Positions 1 through 5,630 of a stretch of DNA of 9,370 bases are shown here, in pieces (the stretch's first letter is position 1; each line of letters starts with the position of its first letter). The notes beneath the pieces are model-generated. The model had not been told where the DNA came from and did no database searches. It saw nothing but the letters and a program-made list of their open reading frames with translations. Source of the DNA: Planctomycetaceae bacterium. Its GTDB lineage: Bacteria > Planctomycetota > Planctomycetia > Pirellulales > Thermoguttaceae. The translations under genes and the position numbers were made by a program. The stretch lies in NCBI GenBank assembly GCA_031283825.1, contig JAITAZ010000672.1, positions 1-9,370 of the forward strand, in the 5' to 3' direction.

Positions 1-80
1 AATCAGACTAAAGATTTATAATTTAGAATCAAATTAAAAATTAGTGTAAAAGTAATATATCGTAATTATTCAGTTAATGT

Positions 81-467
81 TTTTTTAGGACATCGGGGAC
101 ATTCTTGTTTAAAATCTGCTGAGGTTAATAACTCAAGAGGATAAAACTGAAAAAAATCTATCTTTTTAAAAGCTGTTGTTTTCTGTTGAGGGAATCTCTA
201 ATAATTCGTTTTTTTATTAACCACAGAGAACACAGAGTTCACAGAGAGAATATTTTTTAAAAATTAAATTTTGATTTAAATCCATAATTTTTTTACTTTA
301 ATAAATTTAAGTTATGTTTTGATTCCAATTAAAATTCTCTCTGTGTTCTCTGTGTCCTCTGTGGTTTAAAATAATTTTTAGAGATTCCCTTGAGTCATTA
401 ATCATGGTTTTTAAATTAGTGTGTCCCCAGTGTCCCCTAAGTCCCCTTTGTCCCCAATGTCCCCCCA
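81..467. repeat. GGGGAC 9-bp-unit palindromic element, copy A (interrupted)
   Basis: The left arm (86-103) has two 9-bp units of the type GGGGACATT. The right arm (423-466) has five units on the opposite strand (GTCCCCAGT, GTCCCCTAA, GTCCCCTTT, GTCCCCAAT, GTCCCCCC). Both arms end in a T or A run (81-86, 467-472). Between them lie TTTAAAATCTG (109-119) and ACTCAAGAG (131-139), which recur in the same order in the uninterrupted copy at 7774-7916. The middle of this copy is split by the element at 190-389. With that insertion removed, the sequence aligns along its length with the second copy. It is probably a non-coding mobile or REP-like repeat; no ORF is supported. Confidence 0.75.
190..389. 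mobile_element. 200-bp MITE-like element with TTGA target duplication
   Basis: The ends are an 11-bp perfect inverted repeat: GGGAATCTCTA at 190-200 and TAGAGATTCCC at 379-389. They are flanked by direct TTGA repeats (186-189 and 390-393), consistent with a 4-bp target duplication. Inside is a second inverted repeat of about 35-40 bp per arm, made of 9-bp CACAGAGNN units (about 219-254 and 331-368), around an AT-rich centre. No protein can be encoded, so it would need a transposase in trans. The same ends occur at 2156-2284 and, as one end only, at 5370. CACAGAGAA-type palindromes are common dispersed repeats in bacterial genomes, from general knowledge. Confidence 0.7.
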
Positions 468-508
468 AAAAATAATATAGTTTTTAAAAAACCATATTAT
501 ATTTTTGA

Positions 509-588
509 GTAACCGTTCACTTTCAAAAGAAAAAATCCTACGCCCTTTCAGGGCTTAGGAAATTTTTCTCTTGTGCGTGAACGGTTAC
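509..588. repeat. 12-bp inverted repeat GTAACCGTTCAC abutting a stop codon
   Basis: GTAACCGTTCAC (509-520) and GTGAACGGTTAC (577-588) are perfect inverted arms. Between them is a smaller imperfect hairpin (CCTACGCCCT, TTC loop, AGGGCTTAGG at 537-559). The right arm ends at the base before the stop codon of the minus-strand gene at 589, so the structure lies at the very 3' end of that transcript. It could act as a transcript-end hairpin, but there is no clean T tract next to the outer stem. The right half, TTGTGCGTGAACGGTTAC (571-588), recurs at 3483-3500 with two mismatches, again next to a stop codon. Confidence 0.65.
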
Positions 589-1929
589 TTATTTTCTACT
601 ATTCCAATACATTTGATTTCCGCTTATTGTTGAGGGTTGATTTACACTGGTTGGGTTTGTAATTTGCGAGTTATTTACTTTCTCGATTGTAAGCAGAATA
701 TTTGCTCTTTTTGACGCGGTTAAATTTTTTGTCAAACCTGCGAGCATATTGCCGGATTCTGTTGTTTGTTTTAAGTTTGGCAGTGGAATTGTTCCTAAGT
801 CGAGGAGCAAGACTTTTTCTTTTGGGAAGCGTATTTGTTCGTCGAGGCTAAATTTTGCGACTTGCGGCGATTCTATTTCGATTCTTTGACGCGGATTTGC
901 AGTTGTTGGCGCGTCGATTTGCAGTGGTATCATTTTGTCGATTTGGGTGATTTCGAGTTTTATGATTGCGTCGGTTCTCCATCCGTCCATTACGGCTAGT
1001 GGTACGAAAGTAACGTCGAATCCTTCGTCGATTGTTACCCAATCTTCGGCGTATCCGTTAGCTGCTGATGGATTGGGTTGAATGTCTCGTAAATATCGAC
1101 GTTGTTGTTTTGACGAAACGCGATGTGCCACTCCATTTGGAATAAGATGTTGCGAGGCGATTTCTTTGAAATCGTTTCGTTTGGACAATTCTTGTAGCAA
1201 TAAATTTCGTCCTTCTTTTTCGAGAATCCATCCTTGTACGCCGGAGCTTAAAATTGGGATCGGTTTTAAATATTGTCGTCCGCGAACCAACCAATCGGGA
1301 CGTGAGATTGAGATCACGCGGATAGAATACGACTCGTTTGCAAATGACGGATGTACGAATCGGTCAACGATATCGGCGACTATGAGTTGTACGTTTTTGG
1401 TGTTATAAACGTAGAGTTTTTCGGGTTCTACGGTCAAGATGCTGAAGGGCGCGGCGTGCCACTTTTTTGCGCCGGTTTGGCGTAAAATCCAATCGACGAT
1501 TGTTTGTTCGGGTTGTGAGCCGTCTAAAAATTTTCGACCTTTTGTGTATGGGGTGATATCGTATTCTCTCCAAATTTGTTCGGCGTCTTTTGGTATTTCG
1601 CGTAGTTGGTTTGAAATTTTTGCGATACGATTTCCGAGAACGGGGTCGGCGGTTCCGATTGGGATTTGCGCGTTGGTATTTATTGAGGTTGAGGTTGTAG
1701 TTGTTGTAGGAGTCGTTGAAGCCGCAACTGCCGGAGTTATGGAAGACGTTGAAGATGTTCCAGAGGTCGAAGCTGTAATTGACGACGATGTAGAATTCGA
1801 CGCGCCGGAAAAATTCGCCGACTTAACTGGAGGAACAAAATGAGTCTCCTCTGACAATAACTCTTGTGATAAGCAAAAAGTCAATGTCGGAAAAAACAAT
1901 AAAAAATAAATTCGTTTCAAGGATAACAT
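589..1929 (-). CDS. Secreted protein with Ser/Thr-rich linker, distantly secretin-like
   Basis: This 446-aa protein has no firm functional assignment. Residues 1-21 form a signal peptide (a KR pair, then a hydrophobic run through LLFFPTLTF). Cys19 is preceded by LTF, which does not fit a lipobox, so ordinary export is likelier than lipidation. Residues about 37-90 are almost entirely Ser, Thr and Ala, typical of a flexible extracytoplasmic linker. The part from about 95 to 410 looks folded. It has a helix-rich segment and WREYDITPYT near 119, then a mixed region ending in EGFDVTFVPL, LEITQID and LLLDLGTIPLP. That end resembles, from memory, planctomycete proteins distantly related to the outer-membrane secretin fold. 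The Asn/Thr/Ser-rich C-terminus looks disordered. The ATG start is supported by a GAGG Shine-Dalgarno 8 nt upstream. It is monocistronic, with repeats on both sides. I am sure it is a gene but not of its role. Confidence 0.85.
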   Translation of the reverse strand: MLSLKRIYFLLFFPTLTFCLSQELLSEETHFVPPVKSANFSGASNSTSSSITASTSGTSSTSSITPAVAASTTPTTTTTSTSINTNAQIPIGTADPVLGNRIAKISNQLREIPKDAEQIWREYDITPYTKGRKFLDGSQPEQTIVDWILRQTGAKKWHAAPFSILTVEPEKLYVYNTKNVQLIVADIVDRFVHPSFANESYSIRVISISRPDWLVRGRQYLKPIPILSSGVQGWILEKEGRNLLLQELSKRNDFKEIASQHLIPNGVAHRVSSKQQRRYLRDIQPNPSAANGYAEDWVTIDEGFDVTFVPLAVMDGWRTDAIIKLEITQIDKMIPLQIDAPTTANPRQRIEIESPQVAKFSLDEQIRFPKEKVLLLDLGTIPLPNLKQTTESGNMLAGLTKNLTASKRANILLTIEKVNNSQITNPTSVNQPSTISGNQMYWNSRK

Positions 1930-1937
1930 TTCAAATA

Positions 1938-1941
1938 CCTC
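1938..1941 (-). promoter_or_regulatory. Shine-Dalgarno for the 446-aa secreted protein
   Basis: The minus strand reads CGAGGTATTTGAAATG. GAGG lies 8 nt before the ATG at 1929-1927. It fixes the start and is the only clear Shine-Dalgarno among the complete genes in this window. Confidence 0.6.
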
Positions 1942-2104
1942 GATATTTGTTTTGACTAATTAGGTTAATTTTCGTTACGATTAATTGGGTAGAATGTAAA
2001 AAAATTTTTTCGTTTATTTGGTATTCTCAAAAAAATTTTTACGGCATTTATGCGAAGTTTAATAATTTTATAAAATTCATTCAAGCCCAATTTTTACAAA
2101 ATTT

Positions 2105-2134
2105 GTAATATTTTCAGTGAAATATTATTTTATC
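2105..2134 (+). repeat. CAGTGGAATATT-type dispersed repeat, copy 1
   Basis: GTAATATTTTCAGTGAAATATT followed by ATTTTATC. It matches 2426-2455 with a few differences and, on the other strand, 9091-9118. The core AATATTTTCAGTGAAATATT is close to palindromic. Function unknown. Confidence 0.5.
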
Positions 2135-2155
2135 TCTTGAGTTTTTTATTCTAGA

Positions 2156-2284
2156 GGGAACTTCTAAAAACCTCATATAAAATTTATTTTTATTAGGAAC
2201 GCGGTCGTCTCGACCGCATATTTAGGCGTTTGTCATGCAGGCGGGACGCCCGCGTTCCTAAAAAATTAGTTTTTAGAAGTTCCC
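2156..2284. mobile_element. 129-bp MITE-like element with GGAACGCGG palindrome inside
   Basis: The ends form a 17-bp perfect inverted repeat, AGGGAACTTCTAAAAAC (2155-2171) and GTTTTTAGAAGTTCCCT (2269-2285). This is a close variant of the GGGAATCTCTAAAAA ends at 190-389. The flanks are TAGA (2152-2155) and TAGT (2285-2288), matching at three of four positions, so a target duplication is possible but not proven. Inside the ends is TTTTTATTA (2188-2196). It is followed by a nested palindrome: AGGAACGCGG and CCGCGTTCCT as outer arms, with GGTCG/CGACC and GCGGG/CCCGC stems inside. No ORF is present. The inner part resembles the widespread gcgggcgtcccgc type of intergenic repeat (recollection, not searched). 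Confidence 0.7.
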
Positions 2285-2318
2285 TAGTGTCATTGGGTCG
2301 AATATCTCAATTTATTTA

Positions 2319-2347
2319 GAACGGTTATTTTTTAGACTAATAAGTCT
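2319..2347 (+). repeat. GAACGGTTATTTTTTA fragment with small hairpin
   Basis: GAACGGTTATTTTTTA (2319-2334) is identical over 16 bases to 7758-7773, where it is part of the GTGAACGGTTA repeat. Here the left part of the repeat is missing. A perfect 5-bp hairpin follows (AGACT, AATA loop, AGTCT, 2334-2347). Probably a repeat remnant. Confidence 0.4.
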
Positions 2348-2389
2348 GTTATAGTTTTGCGAACCCCTACTCCCATATTGAGACGGAGA

Positions 2390-2398
2390 TGATATAAT
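2390..2398 (+). promoter_or_regulatory. Candidate extended -10 promoter for the NRDE gene
   Basis: TGATATAAT matches an extended -10 (TGnTATAAT). No good -35 lies about 17 nt upstream. A transcript from here would have a leader of about 110 nt before the ATG at 2516. This is a motif match only. Confidence 0.3.
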
Positions 2399-2425
2399 TA
2401 CCGCCCTTTGCAATAAAAGTTATAC

Positions 2426-2455
2426 GTAATATTTCAGTGGAATATTTGTTTATCC
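2426..2455 (+). repeat. CAGTGGAATATT-type dispersed repeat, copy 2
   Basis: GTAATATTTCAGTGGAATAT followed by TTGTTTATCC. It lies 60-90 nt before the NRDE start, so it would be in that gene's leader if the promoter at 2390 is right. Its relatives are at 2105-2134 and 9091-9118. Confidence 0.5.
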
Positions 2456-2515
2456 TGAATAGTCCTTTGTGGGATGATACTTTATTAACCGTGCTTTAGC
2501 TTACGGTAGTTTATT

Positions 2516-3328
2516 ATGGGAATAATTGCCATTCAATATCATTTGTCTAAGGATTCACCGCTTCTTGTTGCGTTGAATCGGGAGGAGCGATTTAGTCGTC
2601 AAGCTACGCCTCCGCGAATTCAATCTGGTCGTCCGCGTGTGGTTTGCGGAATAGACAAAAAAGCCGGCGGCACTTGGGCGGGCGTAAATCAATATGGTCT
2701 TTTTATTGCGGTTGTGAATTGTCAGAAAAAATCTATTCCGGTAGAGCCGGTTTCGCGAGGAATACTTTGTAAAGAAATTCTCAATTGCCAAAACGCCGAA
2801 GAAGCACTGGAAAAAACGTACAGAGAATTAGTTACAGACGGATATGACGGTTGTAATATTCTATGCGTTGACCGTTTCTCAGGCGGCGTCGTTTATGGCG
2901 GAGATAACGTGATGATTGATCGGCTAACGCCCGGTCTGCATATTCTCACTGAAAATCGTATGGACGACCACAACGATAGTAGGCAAGAATTCGTAAGACG
3001 ACGTCTTACTTTGCAGCGGCTGGATTCGGCGGTTTCTTTTCTAGCGGTTGCGAGTCATACTTTCGCAAGAAAACAAGACGCAACCGGAAAACGCGGTATT
3101 GTAATAGAAGGTTCTTATGGAACGGTGTCGTCGATGTTGTTGTCGTTGACTGAAAAAACGCAGCGTTCGATCATGCAATTTGCCGCCGGACCGCCAAGTG
3201 AAAAACCTTACGAAGACGTTTCGGCGTTGTTACGACAAGTTCTATCAACGGACCGAGCCAGCCGTGCCGCCGCCGCCGCAAAAGCCGCCGCAAAAGCCGC
3301 AAAAGAAGAACTAGAAATCGATAAATAA
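2516..3328 (+). CDS. NRDE family protein (TANGO2-like)
   Basis: This 270-aa protein is of usual family length. The N-terminus has the family signature: a short beta strand (MGIIAIQY), PLLVALNREERFSR (about 15-28) covering the NRDE motif, here NREE, and then AGGTWAGVNQYGLF (about 50-63). NRDE/TANGO2 proteins adopt an Ntn-hydrolase-like fold. Their bacterial biochemistry is poorly defined; TANGO2 homologues have been linked to haem or lipid handling. Many members begin Met-Cys and could expose an N-terminal Cys, but this one begins Met-Gly, so Ntn-type catalysis by Cys2 is not possible here. The C-terminus (about 251-264) is an Ala/Lys tail made by repeated GCC/GCA and AAA codons, probably a species-specific extension. 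The ATG is placed by homology, as there is no clear Shine-Dalgarno. It is the only complete plus-strand gene and stands alone. Confidence 0.88.
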   Translation: MGIIAIQYHLSKDSPLLVALNREERFSRQATPPRIQSGRPRVVCGIDKKAGGTWAGVNQYGLFIAVVNCQKKSIPVEPVSRGILCKEILNCQNAEEALEKTYRELVTDGYDGCNILCVDRFSGGVVYGGDNVMIDRLTPGLHILTENRMDDHNDSRQEFVRRRLTLQRLDSAVSFLAVASHTFARKQDATGKRGIVIEGSYGTVSSMLLSLTEKTQRSIMQFAAGPPSEKPYEDVSALLRQVLSTDRASRAAAAAKAAAKAAKEELEIDK

Positions 3329-3330
3329 TA

Positions 3331-3417
3331 CATGTTACGCAGTAGTTGTCCGTCAGTAGGCGGTAATTGATCAGGTAGGCGACTTTTCGCCGAAAGGTCG
3401 CGTCGGCGTTAGCCGAC
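3331..3417. repeat. Degraded copy of the CATGTTACGCA / CAGGTAGGCGAC palindrome
   Basis: CATGTTACGCA (3331-3341) and CAGGTAGGCGAC (3372-3383) occur in the same order as in the intact palindrome at 8895-8990, but the right-hand arm is missing. Two local hairpins remain: GGCGAC/GTCGC around 3378-3401, and a perfect GTCGGC, GTTA loop, GCCGAC at 3402-3417. It starts 2 nt after the NRDE stop codon. It could serve as a transcript-end structure, but no T tract follows. Confidence 0.55.
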
Positions 3418-3460
3418 AGTAAATCTGAAATGATTTTAATTATTGTCGAATTCTTTTTAT

Positions 3461-3500
3461 CGTTGCCTTCGGCAACGCGACCTTGTGCGTGAATAGTTAC
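3461..3500. repeat. Hairpin plus TTGTGCGTGAATAGTTAC repeat at a convergent gene end
   Basis: CGTTGCC, TTC loop, GGCAACG (3461-3477) is a perfect 7-bp hairpin. No T tract follows it on either strand, so it is not a classical intrinsic terminator. Just after it, TTGTGCGTGAATAGTTAC (3483-3500) matches 571-588 at 16 of 18 bases. It ends 7 nt from the stop of the minus-strand BatA-type gene. The hairpin sits between two convergent genes, so it may stabilise both 3' ends. Confidence 0.45.
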
Positions 3501-3507
3501 CGTTTTT

Positions 3508-5322
3508 TTAATCTTTGTTTTTTAATCCGGCGATGAACCAGTGATGGAGCGATAACAAGATTAATGTTACGAGTAATAAAATCCAAGCGATTGGTCTGTA
3601 GTCGGAACGTATGGTTTCGTTATCTAGCCAGTTTCCTTTGGTTTCTGTTTTGCATTTTCTTAAATCGGATTCTTCGGCGGATAACGCTCCAACGGAAAAT
3701 TCATAGTTGCCTGAATCTGCTTTGACTTTATAAAGTCCAATTTGCTCTGCTGGAATTTTTATCGACACGCTTGACGAATGAACATTTAATCCTGTTGTAA
3801 TTGCAATAGTCTTTTTCTCGTTTGACGGCGTTGTTATTTCTAATTTTCGGTCTCCTTCGCCAGAGATAAATTCGGCTTCCGTGCCAAGTTTAAGATTATT
3901 CGACGCAAAACCAGAATTTTGATTCGCACGATATTTCAATATATTCCAAATCAAAATTGGCCACGCAGGATTCGACGTTAACGTTGAAATCCTGTCATTA
4001 AATTTTACGTGAATTATTCGCGTATTATTTTTTCGTCTTTCATCCGTTAGCAGAGGGACGTCTCCCGCTGATATTACAACATTTCCGGCAATTTTTGCGT
4101 CGGCGTTGCAACTCCACACTACGCCTTCTAACGATAATCCGTTTGCGATACGGCTTGCTCGGTCGATAATAAAAGGTCCGACGTATGATTTAACGTTTTT
4201 TTCGTCGGGTTCTGTCAAAATATTTACTGTCCAGACAGGTCGTTTTTGATTAGCGTTTGATTCAATCGAATTCGCGGCGGCAGTTTGAACGGACGAATCA
4301 AAAAGTAATTCAGGATTATCTTGAACAATTTCGCCAACACCCGACGCTTCAACGGCGCGTTTAATTTTGCTGTTCAAATCCGGCGGAAAAGAGCCGATTT
4401 TAACTTTTATTGGACGTTGATTGGGCGGCAACAAAACAACGCGATTATCTGTTGCGAGTAAATCGTCGGCGAGTCGGATTTCGATAGTGCCGCAATTATT
4501 TTTTATGACAGTTCGTATTCGGTGAATTTCGTCTGGTTGTAATTGTCGTTGGTCTTTGAACAATATATTTGAATCTTTTGTTTCAATAATTGTCATGTTT
4601 AGATTTTGCGGTTTGTTTGAAAGATTTACGATTTCGACTAGTAGTTTATCTTTGTCGTCTTGTATGACTCGGCTTGCGTGAGTGATTCCGAAGTTATCGT
4701 TTAATTTTCCGTAAGATTTCCACAATAATTTTCCGTGTTCGATTTCGTCTGTCGGCGGACAATCTGTAACGACGAGAATTTTTGACAACGGCGAAATTAC
4801 ATTTGCTGATAGCGATATCGCCGCGTTGATGTCGGCGGTTGGCGAATTGCAAGTCCAAGAGTTAAGAACGTTGCGGGCTTCGGCGGCGTTCATTGAACGT
4901 TCAGCAACAAGTTGAGGTTTTAATCCGGCAAAAATAAATTGCACAGGATAGCCGATATTTGAGTCGAGTAATTTATGTAAGTCGTCGATAGCGCGTTTTT
5001 GCGAAGAATCATTTTCTTTTCCTGAGAGCATCGAGTATGAAGTATCAAGAATGATTGTTGTCGGACGTCCGGCGGATTCGAGATAAATCATCGGACTTGC
5101 GGCTGCAATTGCAAGAAAAGCGATTGCTATCAGTTCGAGAATAATCAAGAGCGGCAATTGAACGCGCTTAATTTGACGTCCGCCTTGCTTTGCCTGACTA
5201 CGATCCGCCCAAAGAAAAAGCGTAGAAACTTCAACACGACGCGAACGCGTGCGGAAAAAATATATCCCCAAAACTATAGGCACGCCAATAAGTGCTAAAA
5301 GAGCCCAAGGAGTCGCTAACAT
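3508..5322 (-). CDS. BatA-type membrane protein with VWA domain
   Basis: This 604-aa protein begins with a BatA N-terminal domain: a first hydrophobic segment (about 6-23), the charged stretch RTRSRRVEVSTLFLW, and a second segment (about 56-79). A von Willebrand factor A domain follows. Its metal site (MIDAS) looks intact: DTSYS at 93-97, Thr162 in SPTADI, and Asp187 in VVTDCPP. A long periplasmic-type region (about 200-570) follows, then one C-terminal membrane helix (about 578-598) and a short KNKD tail. Such proteins sit in the inner membrane and in many bacteria are encoded beside a MoxR ATPase and a DUF58 protein; neither is nearby here. The ATG start gives the typical BatA beginning (PWALLALIGVPIVLGIYF), though no Shine-Dalgarno precedes it. 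The general class is sure. The cellular role is not known, and 'aerotolerance' is only the family label. Confidence 0.88.
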   Translation of the reverse strand: MLATPWALLALIGVPIVLGIYFFRTRSRRVEVSTLFLWADRSQAKQGGRQIKRVQLPLLIILELIAIAFLAIAAASPMIYLESAGRPTTIILDTSYSMLSGKENDSSQKRAIDDLHKLLDSNIGYPVQFIFAGLKPQLVAERSMNAAEARNVLNSWTCNSPTADINAAISLSANVISPLSKILVVTDCPPTDEIEHGKLLWKSYGKLNDNFGITHASRVIQDDKDKLLVEIVNLSNKPQNLNMTIIETKDSNILFKDQRQLQPDEIHRIRTVIKNNCGTIEIRLADDLLATDNRVVLLPPNQRPIKVKIGSFPPDLNSKIKRAVEASGVGEIVQDNPELLFDSSVQTAAANSIESNANQKRPVWTVNILTEPDEKNVKSYVGPFIIDRASRIANGLSLEGVVWSCNADAKIAGNVVISAGDVPLLTDERRKNNTRIIHVKFNDRISTLTSNPAWPILIWNILKYRANQNSGFASNNLKLGTEAEFISGEGDRKLEITTPSNEKKTIAITTGLNVHSSSVSIKIPAEQIGLYKVKADSGNYEFSVGALSAEESDLRKCKTETKGNWLDNETIRSDYRPIAWILLLVTLILLSLHHWFIAGLKNKD

Positions 5323-5369
5323 AAATATCTAATTAAAAAGTTTGTTTTTTGATTTGTAATTATTCTTTT

Positions 5370-5400
5370 GGGAATCTCTAAAAATTCAATTTTTATTAAA
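5370..5400 (+). mobile_element. Single left end of the MITE-like family
   Basis: GGGAATCTCTAAAAATTC (5370-5387) then TTTTTATTAA. It matches the left end of the element at 190-389, including the TTTTTATTA module before the centre. No matching right end (TAGAGATTCCC) is seen between here and uvrB, so this is a truncated copy, or the far end has decayed. It is followed by a centre unlike the other two elements. Confidence 0.55.
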
Positions 5401-5517
5401 ACTGCGTTACGGTTTCTCAAAATAGCGATGGGTAAAAATTCGCTACACCGCCGGTTATACATATTTTGCCTCATGCGGGGCTATAATAAAATTTCACTTA
5501 AATTATTACGAAATTAT

Positions 5518-5571
5518 AACCGTTCACAATTTGTAAATTATGAATTATGAATTTAAAAACCGTGAACGGTT
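5518..5571 (-). terminator. AACCGTTCAC inverted repeat with terminator-like hairpin for uvrB
   Basis: AACCGTTCAC (5518-5527) and GTGAACGGTT (5562-5571) are perfect 10-bp inverted arms. Read in the uvrB direction, the right part alone forms AACCG, TTCA loop, CGGTT (5571-5558) and runs into TTTAAAT, a short terminator-like structure about 60 nt past the uvrB stop. Related hairpins with bulges occur at 7751-7767 and 8053-8070. The 5-bp stem is weak, so termination is a hypothesis. Confidence 0.4.
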
Positions 5572-5630
5572 GCGTAATTTTCGCGATCATTATTATTACG
5601 TCAACTGGGGCGATGGAGTTGTTATTTAAA

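Larger units (their letters stand above)
1930..2515. other. Gene-free spacer between divergent genes
   Basis: This AT-rich spacer separates the minus-strand secreted protein from the plus-strand NRDE gene and must hold both promoters. Content seen: a Shine-Dalgarno for the left gene, two copies of a CAGTGGAATATT repeat (2105-2134, 2426-2455), a MITE-like element (2156-2284), a GAACGGTTATTTTTTA repeat fragment with a small hairpin (2319-2347), and an extended -10-like site (2390-2398). I see no RNA gene or coding sequence. Confidence 0.6.
5323..5630. other. Gene-free spacer upstream of the BatA gene and downstream of uvrB
   Basis: This spacer holds the leader of the BatA-type gene, one end of the MITE-like family (5370-5400), and a GC-richer stretch (about 5400-5482). 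That stretch contains a hairpin around GCCTCATGCGGGGC and the phrase CACCGCCGGTTATA, and looks like a decayed intergenic repeat. An AACCGTTCAC inverted repeat (5518-5571) completes it. A 60-codon open frame on the plus strand has no start signal and begins inside the repeat; I do not treat it as a gene. Confidence 0.55.

Noticed and set aside
1..80. Possible gene end at the left edge
   Set aside because: It is AT-rich with frequent stops in all frames; I see nothing to support a feature.
1439..1843. Plus-strand open frame with a Val/Glu-rich end
   Set aside because: It is antisense to the Ser/Thr-rich linker of the secreted protein. The Val run is the mirror of Thr codons. No start signal.
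3461..3477. Intrinsic terminator between the convergent NRDE and BatA genes
   Set aside because: The stem is perfect but neither strand has a T tract after it. I list it only as a hairpin.
5368..5550. 60-codon plus-strand open frame
   Set aside because: It starts inside the MITE-like end and runs through a decayed repeat and the AACCGTTCAC inverted repeat. No Shine-Dalgarno and no recognisable protein.
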